NCBI GenBank assembly: GCA_038030265.1
Contig: CM075938.1
Span: forward strand, 42,959,189-43,023,188
Origin: Corythucha ciliata
Lineage: Eukaryota > Arthropoda > Insecta > Hemiptera > Tingidae
DNA length: 64,000 nucleotides
Direction of reading: 5' to 3'
Below, in pieces: positions 1 to 11,650 of the stretch. Both the position numbers and the translations under genes were made by a program. Position 1 is the first letter of the stretch; every line of letters starts with the position of its first letter. The notes beneath the pieces are model-generated. The model saw nothing but the letters and a program-made list of their open reading frames with translations. It was not told where the DNA came from and did not search any database.

Positions 1-811
1 ACATTTATCCACGGCCCTTTGTCCCTGTCAACATGTTGAACTGCATTTGATCAGTAAACCTCACAAAGACCCACGAGGGTTTTGCCCCTGTTGGTCTGAT
101 TGGTTGAGGGAGAGAGGAGTCGATTGATTGCAAGAGAGGGAAAAATTATTCGACTTCCGTACAAAATCAAAATTATTATTACAACATTTTGTTCTATTGC
201 AATCTAAGTCTCCGATACGTTTTTAGTATTGAGTAGCCGACGTCTCTAATAATTAATATCTACTTGCTACTCGATTTATTACTATTTATGCAAATTGGAG
301 GTTCTACGTTTTGAATCTTGCATGCATTTGATTAGATCTAACATTCCTTATTTCCCAATTCTAATAACACGCTTCTCACCCTTATACTGTTACTTCATAG
401 CTCCGCTAACTTCGACCGCATTTTACGCCTTTCCTACTCGCTGAGAAAACAAGCTAGTGTTTCTTTTCCGATCCTTTTCTGATTTGACTGTTCAAGGAAC
501 GAGCCAAACTCCTGTTACTCCGGTACTCCTCGCGATGGGCAAAACTTCTAGTTAGACGGAAATTAGATTTGGGTGAAGCCGGCCAGCCAGGTCTGAGAGC
601 GCCCAGACACAGTGCGTTGACCGCCTGCCCCTGTCAATTCATTGAGAATCACCTCAAATATAAACCAAGAGGCAAGTTGACTCTTTCTAAAATTTTCTCT
701 CTTCCCGACTTTCCTATGAGATAAAACTAAACAGAGATATATCAAAAATGACTTTATTGAAAGAAAAAAAAAAAAAAAAAAAAAAAAAAAGACTGATATA
801 AGCTGTTTTAC
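1..811. other. Intergenic stretch, no gene recognised
   Basis: I see no convincing exon, RNA gene or transposon end here. The only landmark is a run of about 27 A at 764-790, which could be the tail of a retroposed sequence, although no source sequence is recognisable next to it. The open frame on the minus strand over 563-904 reads through this A-run as a poly-Phe block and is not believable as a gene. Confidence 0.5.
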
Positions 812-1063
812 AGCGTTTTTCATTCGTATTACAACTTGCTCTCGTGCAGACCCGGCGTTACTCTGAAAATATGAATTCTTCGTGGAATTAATAGAGTTTT
901 CCATTTGAACAAAAAATGGCCTCTGGGCATGTCATTTCCACCCATCCTCTCTAATTAAATCACATGTTAATGGAGAAGACGATAACGGGAATGAATTAAT
1001 GCATCGTTGTAGAATTTCATGAATGTAGAAAACGCTATAATATTTTCAGAGTAACACCAGGGC
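812..1063. repeat. Foldback MITE-like repeat, AGCGTTT family
   Basis: The left end reads AGCGTTTTTCATTCG and the right end (to 1036) reads GTAGAAAACGCT, so the termini are inverted. A second, partly overlapping inverted pair lies at about 855-880 (GTTACTCTGAAAATAT) and 1038-1058. The interior (ATTTCCACCC...AATTAAATCA) is shared with a clearer copy at 20750-20897. No transposase is present. I infer a short non-autonomous DNA element; family not determined. Confidence 0.5.
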
Positions 1064-2192
1064 AAAAGTTGTTATTCAAAAATTGTAAAAGTGTTCACCT
1101 AAGGTTCCGTCACGCCCACTATGTGATTACCGCTTTTGCCATTCAAACCGTTCCATTTTGACTCAAAAGAGGTGGAGGTAATTGGGTTCCTATTTGTCTT
1201 GTTCGCTGCATGTTTGGAATTCTCCAATTTGTTACGTTAACTAGACACGAAGTGCGCTTAGGAGGTCCTTCAGTACTTAAAAATACCTATTCCGTCCATT
1301 TTGTCAGAAAAGACTCCTATTAGTACTGGAACACAGTAGTCTAAGTCGAGATCTGAGTACTTAAAAAGTAGTAGTTTAATATTTAAAAAACGACTGCAAT
1401 GTCTTTAAAAAAATTATAAAAATTTATATTTTTTGGAGATGTAATTTTGTGAACAAATTATATATTTTTTACATTTTAATAAATGAGTAGCGATAGTGAA
1501 AAAATGAGACAATTTTTAGTTGTTCAAGTCAGTGAATGTAAACATTACTCGCATGCAGCCACACTGCTACAATAAGAAGAAAGTATCAGGTTTAGTGAAA
1601 TGAAGCCTGAAAAGATCAAGTAAGATATAAGATAATTGTTGGATGGAGCCATTTTTGCATGTTTTCACAGCAAATAATTTGGGCTTTGCATGCTTCGAAT
1701 TGTTGCACCTAACTGTTGGAATTTCGCACGACGCAACCATCTCAAAATTATCTTACACAAAATTTCAACAAGAGTAGGAATCTTTGAACCTAGTTCTTGT
1801 ATTTTTGAGGAATAATTCAAGAAAGGTCGTAATTTCGTAACTCAAGTTTCGGGATTTCCAAAACATTCAGCTACATGGAAGCGGAAACTACATTTTCGGA
1901 CTCAAGAAAGGTTGCTCTGAGTGCAATGCTCTACGATGAGAATCAAATAAAATTTGTTAAGTCTAGAGCGGTGTGATGTTAATTCATTAACACGCATCAC
2001 TCGCGTACGTAGCATACGTAATCAACGCATCATTAGTCACGTAAGGTTGGAATTTCCTTAAAAGGTTCGCCGTTCTAATTGTGAATCATCTGTTTTTAAT
2101 CGAAATAAGCAAATATTCAGTATCATCAGTGACGACTGCGGAATACGGCCCTTGAACGCTTTGGGAGCCGACTACCATGAGTTCCATTGCCA
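1064..2192. other. Intergenic stretch, nothing recognised
   Basis: AT-rich sequence with no long open frame, no recognisable protein motif and no clear terminal repeats on either strand. Confidence 0.45.
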
Positions 2193-2260
2193 CAAAAAAA
2201 AAAAAAAAAAAAAAAAGTGCATTTTTAAATGATATGCACTAAAAAAAAAAAAAAAAAAGA
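2193..2260 (-). repeat. Hairpin motif between two A-runs
   Basis: A short stem-loop AGTGCATTTTTAAATGATAT followed by GCACT sits between two runs of 18-23 A. Its reverse complement is the same motif that starts repeat copies at 11538, 52838 and 52952 (TTAGTGCATTTCATT...AAAATGCACTA). It is probably the end of the same dispersed element in reverse orientation. Confidence 0.4.
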
Positions 2261-2283
2261 AACTTGACTGTTTGCTTGATAAT

Positions 2284-2837
2284 CCGGGAGCCCACCGTAT
2301 GAAAAATCCGGGTCATTTGATCGTGTCTAGCACCTGCGCAGGACGTTTTCTATGGTCTAGGAGATGACACTACTGAGATCATCAGACATTTTCCGTGGGA
2401 CAGGGACTCACAGCAGAGCTAGCTGTTGATAAACACACCTTTTTTGAACACGACTGGCGGGAGTAAAAAGTCGTTTCCCACGTCCAATACATTACGAATT
2501 CGTCAACGCCATCCAATTTGACCTCAGATAACACCGTCAGCGAGCTTTGGAAAATACGAAATTTCGAGGCTTACTAATAGCCGGGGTTTCATTCGAAATT
2601 GGATGGCGTTGGTAGTTTTCAAGTTTATTGTTTGCGAAGAACCAATTTTTACACTTGCCAGCCGTTTTCAAGCAGCCCAAAGGTGTGTTTGCCAACAGCT
2701 AGCTCTGTTGTGAGCCCCTGTCGCACGAGAAATTTCTGGCGATCTCACAAGTGTCCTCTCCTAGACCGTAGAAAACGTCGTGCGCAGGTGCCAGACACGA
2801 TAAAACGACCCGGATTTTTCACACGGTGGGCTCCCGG
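2284..2837. repeat. Long foldback element, 554 bp
   Basis: The termini are CCGGGAGCCCACCGTATG on the left and its near inverse ending in GGTGGGCTCCCGG on the right. The two arms, each about 235 bp (2284-2521 and 2598-2837), are imperfect inverted copies meeting at a roughly 75-nt centre. The GGATGGCGTTG segment near the centre is also mirrored. Open frames across it are by-products of the repeat. No transposase is visible, so this is a non-autonomous foldback element. Confidence 0.7.
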
Positions 2838-2949
2838 ACTATGAACAAAGACCCTGAGCTTACAATGGTTCCGTTGCAAAACTATAACACGATTAAGCGC
2901 GATGAATCCTTCCCTCTGATTTTACATGTGTTAATAAATAAGTGCTGAC

Positions 2950-4560
2950 CATTTTTTTGAGTTTTGCAACGGGGCCAATAATTTCACTGAAATACAGACC
3001 ATAAACATGCAATTTCGCGAAGATAAAGACGATAAACTACTAATTTCGCGAATAATAATTACCTACAAAATGTTACAATCAACTCGATGGCTATTGGTGA
3101 GACTTGGAGCTTTTCTGGTCGGCTAGCCCGGGTTCCGTGGTTAGAAGGCCAGAAACTTGTAATTTCGCGAAAATAAAGACCACAAACTAGCCATTTCACG
3201 AATATTTTGCAGATGTTTAGCTCAGATTGATGTAATTTTGAGGCAATGTTAGCCAGGTTTGTTGCCGGCGCTGTTGGGGCCGGGTGGCCCGGGATGGGCT
3301 CCTTGTTCAATTGGCGATCAAAAGATAAAAGGCACGAAACTTGCAATTTAGGAAAAAAAAAATTTACCATAACTCCCAATTTTTAGAATATTCAGACCCG
3401 AAAAGTACGATTTCACAATTTCGGTCTTGAGCTCCGAATGATTTAATTTCACGGCTCTTCATCATACTTTGGGCGCTCTCGGTGCGGGACGTACTGTGGG
3501 TCCCATCTCCACCAGACCCAGAACTCGCTTTTTGCAGCCACGGGGCAAGTTTAATTTTGCCGCCCCATATGGCTACCCCCCCCCCCCAAACTGTCGTTTC
3601 CTCCATTCATGTGGTGCCAAGCAAGTAACAAGAGAATGGATTCTATAAGTATTGGAGGAAACGGTACATTTCTTCGACGGGAACCCCAGAAAGATGAATC
3701 TTGGCTTTTAGTGATGAACGCGAATGACGGCAACTCGAAATTTTCTGGTCTTTATTTTGGAAAAATTTGAGTTTTGGGACTAAATTGTTAGTATTCGCAA
3801 AAAGGGATGGTTATCGTCTAAATTTTCGCGAAATTGCAAGTTTTTGGACAATATTTTTCCGCAACTTGCAATTTCCTGGGCCTTTCTTTCAGTAGGCTCT
3901 GACGCTTGGGCTATCCGGTCATGACTAAGAATGATGAATAGCCATCTAATTGTAACATTTATGGTGAATTTTGCCACCGAGAGTTAACTCGGAATTAACG
4001 GAAAAAATGCGTTGCAATTGATGTAAACAATGTTAGAGTTTGGTAACTCCAACCTAACTCCCGGTGATGAAATTCAAGGTATTTGTGGGTGTGCAAGTTT
4101 GTGCGTAATTGAAAGTTTTCTGGGGTCGTATTCCGAAGCCGTGTGAAAATGCCGCAAAAAGCGGTTGCTATAGCGGGATAATGTTACTATTTCTTATTCG
4201 GCGTCCTTGGATCCCGCTTGCGGCATTTTTTCCCGACCGTTCAGAATAAGGCCCCTGGTTGAATATTCGAAAATTTGCAAGTTTCCGGTCGTCATTACTT
4301 ACGCGAAATTGTAATTTCCTGGGCTTTATTTGTTCCCAGAAATTAGGGTTTCGGGCCAGCAGCAATTCGCGAAATTGCTGTAGTCTCTGGTCTTTATTTT
4401 CGCGAATCGCAAGTTTCTGGCTTCCTTTTAGTGATTGTGGAACTCGGTTTAGCCGCCCAGTACGACAGCGCTCAAAGTCAGAAGTTAGCCGCAAAATACC
4501 AATGTTTGGGAGCTAAATATTTGCGAAATTGGAAGTTTCACGGCGGAATATTCGGGAAAT
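2950..4560. repeat. Degenerate short-unit array, family C
   Basis: The phrase GGTCTTTATTTTCGCGAA with ATTGCAAGTTTCTGG recurs in diverged form, for example around 2990-3190, 3740-3890 and 4260-4550, with a spacing of roughly 40-50 nt. Other copies lie near 7500-7560. The units are not identical and the array is interrupted (for example by the MITE at 4122-4255). All six frames show short open frames that simply read the repeat. Confidence 0.6.
4122..4255. mobile_element. Short MITE inside array C
   Basis: Left end GGGGTCGTATTCCGAAG and right end GTTCAGAATAAGGCCCC form imperfect terminal inverted repeats. A GCCGCAAAAAGCGGTT segment and a mirrored GCTTGCGGCATTTT lie inside. A related internal segment (ATGCCGCAAGCTGCGGTTGC) occurs near 9757-9800. 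The termini resemble PIF/Harbinger-type MITEs, but the flanks do not give a clean target duplication. Confidence 0.5.
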
Positions 4561-4869
4561 AGCAATTTTATTTGCTATCTTCTTTGCAATACGCGGCTAC
4601 ATCCCATTTTAAATTTGGCCATTTTTGCGTAACACACCATCCACCGGACGTCTTAAGTGGGCGATTTTCAGGTCCATTTTTACCAGCCCCAGCCCAAAAA
4701 CACCATCATATTAGGGGTCGCCTACGCCGTTTTTTGTGGCCTCCTCACGCGATTGGCCAAAGATAGAGACCTATCGAGGACCTTGTGCACAGTTATTTTC
4801 TGCGAGCAATATTCGGGCTGGTCTACACCTAATATTGAGAAAAACTCCTAATGCCCAGCTTCTGTACGT

Positions 4870-5110
4870 CCACGCGGGCGGATGAAATTGAGAAGACACG
4901 ATAATTCGCTGCTCTTGGGGAAATTACGCGGCTATACGTTTTAAAAATGCTGATACTCTTGGCTGAAATTGCGAAAAAGCGCTCATTCATGGCTAAAATT
5001 GAGAAAATGCGTCAATTCATCGTTGCTGTTACAACTCCTAGGCCAAATTTGAGGGAAAAAAAACGCTCTTGTGTTTGGGCAAATCCACGACTTCAATAAT
5101 TCTCGGCTAA
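4870..5110. repeat. Degenerate array, family B
   Basis: Four to five units of about 45-50 nt contain GGCTGAAATTGAGAAAATGC-like text. The reverse complement (CTCAATTTTAGCCATGAA plus TGAGCGC) is the same unit that builds the array at 57340-57660, 52 kb away in the opposite orientation. Confidence 0.55.
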
Positions 5111-5179
5111 GATTAAGAAAAAGCAATCATCCAGGAGTTTGACTTACAGAAAGTGCCAACCCCGCGAAACGGTTTTATA

Positions 5180-6947
5180 CAGGGTGATTCAGGAGGAATG
5201 TGACAAACTTGCACAGGTGATAGTGCGTACCTGGACGCACAAAAAACGTCATAGGGACGCATAGCCGAAAATCTTTGGTTACGAGATATGAGCATTTTCC
5301 TGTTGTTTCCCAGTTTCATCAGTTTTTACGGTAATTGCCGTGTTCACGGCTCACCGTTAGTGGTTAGACAAAAAATGACGGTGGATTCGGAAAGAGAACA
5401 AAATCCTGTTCCTGAAACCACCATGAAAATCAAAAAATGTCGCTTGGGCGTGGCTATTTCAGCTATGTGAAAAGTCAAAAAAGTACTTTTTTCGAATACC
5501 TGATAAATTTCACATCAGTATCAATCAGCTGCTAGTGCACGCATCGACGGGCAAAGTTGTGGAAAACTACCCCGTTCTGTGTACTTTCGAACGGTGTCCT
5601 GATAGTTGAAGTTTGCAACCCTCGGACTTTAGCAATCAAGTTTACATGCAAAAAAATGTAAACTTGCTTTGTTAAAACAAGCCGAATAGGTCAGTTTAAA
5701 TGCCATTTCCTTGGGGTATTGCGTTCCTACGAGCATTCTCCTCTCAATGCCTGAAGTAAGGATTCAATTGACAACGAGGTTTTCCATGTGAGGAATGTGA
5801 GTTTAGGTGGTGGATGAACAGCGTTTGGGTGAAAATTATGGACTTCGACAACTCACCTTATCAGATTCAGCCGGTACCCTAATATCTCATTCACGTACAC
5901 TCATATCTCTCGTTCACGGAGTTCTTTGTCCATCGTTTGTCCCTCCAACTTGTATATGAGATCAATTTGCAGTAACAACCTTAAGTTGAAATAACAACAT
6001 AACGTCATTCAAATAAGTGTTCCAAAATTCCTCCCCCTTGTGGACACTCGGGCGCTCTTTTCTGTATATCTCTGGTGGTTCGACGAATTTCTGCATCTAG
6101 TTGTCTGATCGATTCAGCACAGGCCACAACTTTGTTGATCAGCTCCTCGCGCTTGCTTTCGTATACCATTGTCTTCATCCACCTTCAGAGACAGTAATCG
6201 AGGGACGTTAGGTCAGGAGTCCTCGCAGAACAGTTAATTGGTCCTCCTCGCCCACAATCTGCTGATTCTGATGAGATAGAACGGTCAAGTCCCCGTTCAA
6301 GTCCTAACGTAGCAGTTCATCAACGGCGTCTCTCATGGTGACCCTCGCGTAGTGAATTGAATTCTTACTTTTACTTCAGGCATTGAGGGGAGCATGCTTG
6401 GAGGAACACAATAGCCTAAGGAAAGGCCATTTAACCTGACCTATTCGGTTTGTTTTATCATAGCAAGTTGCTTTTTTTTGCACTGGAACTTCATTGCTAA
6501 AGTCGGAGGGTTGCAAACTTCAACTATCAGGACACCGTTCGAAAGTACACAGAACGGGGTAGTTTTCCACTTTACCCGTCGATACGCGCACTTGCAGCTG
6601 ATTGATACTGATGTGAAATTTATCGGGTATTCGAAAAAACTACTATTCTCACTTTTCACATGGTTGAAATAGCGACGCGCAAGCGACATTTTTTGATATT
6701 CACGATGGTTTCAGGAACAGGATTTTGTCCTCTTTCAGAATCCACCGTCAGTTTTTGTCTAACCATCTACGGTGAGCCCTGAACACGACAATTACCGTAA
6801 AAAGTAATGCAACTAGAAAAAAACACAAAAATGCTCACATCTCGTAACCAAAGCATTTTCGGCTATGCGTCTATATGACGTTTTTCGTGCGTCCAGGTAC
6901 GCACTATCGCCTGTGTAAGTTTGTCACATTCCTCCTGAATCACCCTG
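5180..6947. mobile_element. Tc1/mariner-like element with ~590-bp inverted arms
   Basis: The element begins CAGGGTGATTCAGGAGGAAT and ends with the inverse of this sequence. A TA dinucleotide sits immediately outside each end (5178-5179 and 6948-6949), as expected for a TA target duplication. The arms (about 5180-5775 and 6356-6947) are mirrored over roughly 590 bp. The spacer carries the 3' end of a transposase reading frame on the minus strand (6005-6265). The superfamily call rests on the TA target and the DDE motif. Confidence 0.75.
6005..6265 (-). pseudogene. C-terminal piece of a Tc1/mariner-type transposase, with stop
   Basis: Read on the minus strand, the frame gives a segment containing SPDLT-like text (here RTPDLTSLDYCL), the usual surroundings of the third catalytic acidic residue in mariner-related DDE transposases. 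It continues with RWMKTMVYESKREEL and an Ile/Arg/Gln-rich tail, and ends at a stop near 6005. The Trp normally following DYCL is replaced by TGA, so the frame is broken. Only the last ~85 codons remain; the rest of the transposase is absent. Confidence 0.65.
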
Positions 6948-6989
6948 TATTTGAGAGAAAACAGCCAAATTGGCTTTGCAAGAGATAAA

Positions 6990-8340
6990 GGCATGAAAAT
7001 TTAATTTTTTAAGCGCCAAAGCGAAATTGGTATCTAGAAAGAGCCAACCAAATCCACGAAATTTGGTTTTCTGGAAGAACCAAACCCTCGAATTTGGTCA
7101 TTTGGACAATCTAAGGCTGATAAGAGGCTCAGAGAGATATCTGCCCCGGGTTTCGAGAGGTGTAGGCACACCAATTCGACCCGGGTATTGCCCAACTCGA
7201 GATAGCTGCGCTGTGGCACAGCGCAGCGCTCGCTCGGCTAAAGCACGGGTGTTCATGGAATCGCGCAACGGGCGAGGAGCCCGCTCAATAGGGGCACGAA
7301 GTGCACAGTTTGATCAGGGTGTGTCACATGAAATGGAAAAATATGAATGCTTCCTTCCTATTCATCTCCTTCTTCTGTAGCAATTTGTCTTAGGTATCTC
7401 CCTTCCTCTCCTGAAAAAAAATTCTCAAATTTTACCGCCCAGGGCTAAAGTCTGGCTCGTCGCCATGATCCGGCCATGACCTCCACCCATAAAAATGGCA
7501 CTGGAACTTGCCATTTCGCGAAAGTCAAGACCAGAAATCTTGCAATTTTGCTAGTTTTTTCTCCGATTGTAGCAATTTGCGAGTTCACTACGAGATTATT
7601 AGCCTCATTTCGGTACGTATTTGCTCCGAATGGTTAACTGACCCCTAGAGAAATCTAGTTATGTCCAAAAATCATAATCATAACCATTATAAAGCACCAT
7701 TCTTGCACGATTACGGGGGAGTTTCACAGATGATTCCTCGACCCCCCTCCCGTCAAATCACCCGCATTAACAACTTGTCAACCATTTTCTCGTCTCAGTA
7801 GTGCGCCTATCCTGGATTTGAAATTCTCCAGTACTTGAGATTAAAACGAGACATTAAAATCCAGGATTGATGGAGAAATAAGACGAGAAAATGCTGCCGC
7901 GTTGTAAACGAGGGGGTCGAGGTCAGTGCAGCTCCCCCTTAACCGCCGTTTTTGCTTTGTGTTCTTACGTGCTCTGTTCTCTAATTCAGGATTCTTGAAA
8001 TCGCGCTTTCTTGGACAAATCCTGGATGGGTGTTCTGGTTATCCGTACATCGCCTTTACAATTAATAGTGCTTGAAAGCTGAGATAGTTGTACGTCTAAG
8101 TAGTTTTAGAAAAAACATTTTTTAACATTTAATTAAAACGTTATTCACTCTCTTTTTTCATCTAAAGAATAAAATAAACTTTACAGATGTATGTTGCGGC
8201 GGAGCGTTTTCAAGTGGACCATTCGGTGATATCACATCGGGAATGTATTACTAAGTATTTCAGCATTAAACTTATCCGTCCGCAAAACTAGGTAAAGTAG
8301 TGCAACATGCATGATATTTACGAAACAATGTGCCTTAATA
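6990..8340. other. Intergenic stretch with a few array units
   Basis: Units of array family A (GAAAGAGCCAAC...CGAAATTTGGTTTT) lie at about 7035-7100, and family C units (CGCGAAAGTCAAGACC) near 7510-7560. No gene is recognised. On the minus strand TTTAAT at 8128-8133 (ATTAAA) is a possible polyadenylation signal for the gene ending at 8347. Confidence 0.4.
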
Positions 8341-8346
8341 CAGATA

Positions 8347-8710
8347 TTATTTCAAAGCCTGTGCAGCTTGAAATTTAATTTGTTCCGACAAGCTGACCAA
8401 TCTTTCCCTATTTTTTTCCAGAGAATCTCGGTTCTTTTCAAGCAGAACCATCAGATCCTTCATTTGCTTGTTAGTGTCCATGAATTCCACAGCAGTCCTG
8501 AGAGTATCATCTTCAATTAACTGATCTTCCGAAGAGAGTTTACCGACTGTACGACAATTACAAAACATTAATGAATTAGAATGAACAAGATCCAATCAAC
8601 TGACTTGTGAAAACAGGATCATCCGGAGGGGCTATTTCTACCTCAGAAATAGCTTTTTCTAATGCACTAAATTTTGGTCTTCCGGAAATATCGACTTTTT
8701 TACGTTGCAT
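8347..8710 (-). CDS. UPF0449 / C19orf25-like coiled-coil protein, two exons
   Basis: Exon 1 is 8710-8605 (106 nt, start ATG at 8710-8708) and exon 2 is 8546-8347 (200 nt, TAA stop at 8349-8347). The 58-nt intron 8604-8547 starts GTCAGT and ends ACAG, and the phase closes exactly, giving 101 residues. The N-terminal half contains RPKFSALEKAISEVE followed by APPDDPVFTI, matching the conserved (A)P.(D/E)DPVFTI block of the UPF0449 family as I remember human C19orf25. The rest (about residues 47-95) is a charged heptad-like helix, MKDLMVLLEKNRDSLEKNRE, as in that family. Length matches the family's ~110-120 residues. Function is unknown in the family. GTCAGT is a weaker donor. No neighbour suggests a role. 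Confidence 0.75.
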
Positions 8711-9026
8711 AGGTACAAGGAATGTGAACCACCAATTACCAAAAATATCACAAGAGAAAAACTAAATGAAAAATCACTTTGTTTACGTATCCACGTATCA
8801 ACAACTTCTTATCTTCTCCAGAGGTTACAAAACGAAACCTCCACGACGGGTGTTACTGTCAAGTTCCACACGTTCATACTTTTTTCCAAAATTACTTGTG
8901 CAAACGGTTATGCCCCAGCGTAAAATACGGCACAAACCTGCTGGTTCAAACCTGTTTGCACAAGAAAGTTTGAGCATGTTGACGCGGCTTATGATGTTAG
9001 CCTCGCTTTAGACTTTTTCCGGAGCT
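8711..9026. other. Upstream region of the UPF0449-like gene
   Basis: This is the 5' side of the minus-strand gene and should hold its promoter and any untranslated leader. I see no TATA box or other site I can support. The + strand open frames here are short and unrecognised. Confidence 0.3.
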
Positions 9027-9430
9027 AGAATACTAACCCAAAATACACGTCTTGGACATGGAATCTGAAGGTAGCCAAACCCGATGTTAACATTGTCAAT
9101 CTTTCTGAATCAGAAGCTCGATTCGGTGTCTGCCCACACACTCTGACGGAATCTCATCCAGAGATAATCGAATGGGCTTCCTCTTTGCCTTTTTTACTGA
9201 GACGGCGACACCCGAGAACACGCACACATCTATTCTCGACGCTGAGACGAACACTTATAGCAACCCGGGCCGACCCGGGAAAGACGGAAGAGGACCGACC
9301 ACCAGGGAAGTACCGGGTACAACGAGCACTACCTGGAGAACGCATGGGACTCCGAAGAGGGGACTCTACAGCCAGCCCCAGGGACTGCCACACATCTTCA
9401 AAAGACGCTAACCGGCCGTCAAACGGATGA
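9027..9430 (+). other. Unidentified open frame, 134 codons, no family match
   Basis: One + strand frame stays open from the codon after a TAG at about 9024 to TGA at 9428-9430. The first third looks protein-like (NIVNLSESEARFGVCPHTLT, then ESHPEIIEWA). The remainder is rich in Arg, Pro and Thr and becomes GC-rich (DPGKTEEDRPPGKYRV). It has no ATG near its beginning, so if coding it would be an internal exon or a decayed gene. Arg/Pro richness in other frames argues for composition rather than coding. I recognise no family. Confidence 0.2.
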
Positions 9431-9899
9431 CATCTCGAACAAAGCACCGCCTCACGATCATTTTTGTCCCAAAAGAGAGATAAAATTATATGGATTGTGT
9501 AGCGCAGTTGAATAGTGAATTCAATAACCCACTGCCCCGTCGCCACCTCCCCTCACAATCGGTTGCTTTTCCCACGCCGATGCGTTGCCTCGTGGTTGCG
9601 GATTCCTCTCCCTATTTGTTGGTCAACGAAATTTCCACCTCCCTACCCTACCAACACCGTGTGTCGCTATCTTCCCCGGTTACTCCTTGCCAAAGAGCCT
9701 AAAACCTCTTAACTGGCTGCCCAAGTCCTGGGGCCTTAGTACAAACTCGTTTGAAAATGCCGCAAGCTGCGGTTGCTATGGCGCGATAGTGCTATTTCTT
9801 ATTCGACGTCGGCGGACAAACGTAGGACGAATTGTAACGGAATGCAATGTAGGTCACAACAGTAGGACGACAAAAAAGTCAGTTTAATGTTGAAATTGT
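9431..9899. other. Intergenic stretch with part of a MITE
   Basis: The segment near 9755-9810 (ATGCCGCAAGCTGCGGTTGC, TTCTTATTCGACG) repeats the interior of the MITE at 4122-4255. Nothing else is recognised. Confidence 0.35.
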
Positions 9900-10810
9900 T
9901 GTTAACTCGGTTTGAAAGAGCAAAATTGGGTTTTGAAAGAGCGAACATCCGCAAAACTTGGGATTTCTATGGACCAAAATGAAAAAAATTTGGGTTTTGC
10001 ATATAAAGCCGAATTCGGGAATTTGGTTTTTGAAAGAGCTGAATTAAATTTCCGAATTAGCTAATTCACCTGCGAAACAGATTTTAGTAAGAGCTAACAC
10101 TACGATATTTGGTTTTTAATAGCGTGGTAATCCGCGCAATTGTGGTAGGAAATAACAAAAATTGTTAAAATTGGATTTTTAAGATTCCGAGTTTGAAATA
10201 TTTGGAAGAAGAAATTGGAGGACGAAAACTCCAAACAACAAAATTTGTTTTTCCGAAGTTAGTTTTCCTTCAAATTAATTCTAAATTAACCGAACCTTTG
10301 GGTCCCAAACGAGCCAAGTGCACGAAATTGGGCTCTGAAAGAGCGAAAGTCCGTAAAAATGGTTTATGAAAGAGCAAAACTCACGAAAATTAGGACGTCA
10401 TAAGTAGGTAAAGTAGGACGTCTGGTTATCCTCGTTTAGGGTGGCTTAGCTCTGAGCTTAAGAACCCCCCCCCCCCAGCAAATCAAATCAAGTTCCAAAT
10501 GTTATGGATTGTAGTGCTCCAATACAGGTTCAAATGTTTTAATCACTTGAAAAGCAAATTTCACCGAGTTGGCTCTATCAAAAATGCCGCTGGTTCCGAA
10601 CTTTTGAAAATGATGTCCAAAGTTCACGGATTTGACGCTCACAGAATCTCAATTTCGCGGTTTTTGCCAATTCAATAATCAAATGTCGCGTTCGCAGACG
10701 CCTTGAAAGAAAGCAATTCGCCGGTTTGGCCCTTCTTGAGACCACATTTTGCTGTTTTGACACGTCAAAAACCCCCAAACTCGTCAGGACCACTTAAAAA
10801 AATCAATTTG
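9900..10810. repeat. Degenerate array, family A (TTTGAAAGAGC units)
   Basis: Repeated diverged units built around AATTTGGTTTTTGAAAGAGC plus a C/T-A-A-A-CC-GCGAAA tail, at a spacing of about 35-50 nt. The stretch 10015-10140 is matched in unit order by 13255-13380 inside a hAT-like element and by 58150-58260, so a longer block rather than single units has been copied. A C-run at 10467-10477 interrupts it. Confidence 0.65.
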
Positions 10811-11537
10811 GGGAGTATGGGCCACTCGGAACACCAATTTGTTGGGTCCGGTATCATTAAATTATGTGCAGTTGGCTCGTTCAAGCTCAGAACAACCCAG
10901 GCTCACGAACGTTGCCTCTATGCGTTGCAACGCCACGTCAACGCAGAGCGTCGGGAAAGTACACAGATTAGAATTTAGGCAGTTCACACGCGTGAAAATT
11001 TCCGCGAAGGATTTCGTGATCAGGGCTACCTCATCAGCCAGCCGGAGCGTGTAGACGCGTGATAGACCCATTGAAAATCCAAGAAACATGACCTCAATTT
11101 AAGTCATCTTGAAGTAACCACACACCTCCACGTCAACTGTTTCCAGAGACTACACTACGGCCGGCCACTGAGATTGGTTTGAAGAGAAAATTCTCACTAT
11201 GTGTGCGTACAGCGTACCTTAAGTAAACTGGAAGAAAACGAGGCAACAGGAAAAATAAATGCACTAAAATGAGGCGCGTTAATTTTTATTTTCTTGTGTG
11301 TATTTACCAAAGTCATATGGAAAACCAAGTCATTAAACTTTGTATTATTTGTGAACTAAAAAAAAAATGAAGCGGTTCGTGGGTTGGGATTTTTGTTCTC
11401 GATGCGTTGTGCTGCTCTACTATGAAAGTAGATCGCCCGCTAAATTCAAAAATTATACAAAAGCCAAGTGTTGAAAAAACCATATATCAAGATTGATATC
11501 ACGCTAAAACTTCAAACCGAAAATAAATATAATTATT

Positions 11538-11650
11538 AGTGCATTTCATTCAAAAAATGCACTATTGGTCTCGCCCTGATGGTCGCACATATGGGTTGTG
11601 ATACTTTTTTTTCACGTTTCAGAACCCCTAGAACACGAATCCGAGGTCGG
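11538..11650 (+). repeat. Dispersed hairpin-headed repeat, copy 1
   Basis: The copy begins TTAGTGCATTTCATTC with AAAAAATGCACTATTGGTC and continues TCGCCCTGATGGTCGCACAT to TTTCAGAACCCCTAGAACAC. The same text, with a few changes, is at 52952-53068, and a shorter relative at 52838-52925. It lies inside the block that splits the left arm of the foldback at 11312-12800. Confidence 0.6.

Noticed and set aside
563..904. 113-codon frame with a poly-Phe core
   Set aside because: The poly-Phe is an A-run read on the minus strand; the remainder has no similarity to a known protein.
9154..9546. 130-codon minus-strand frame opposite the 9027-9430 frame
   Set aside because: Arg/Ser-rich composition and overlap with an equally open + strand frame; no start context or family match.
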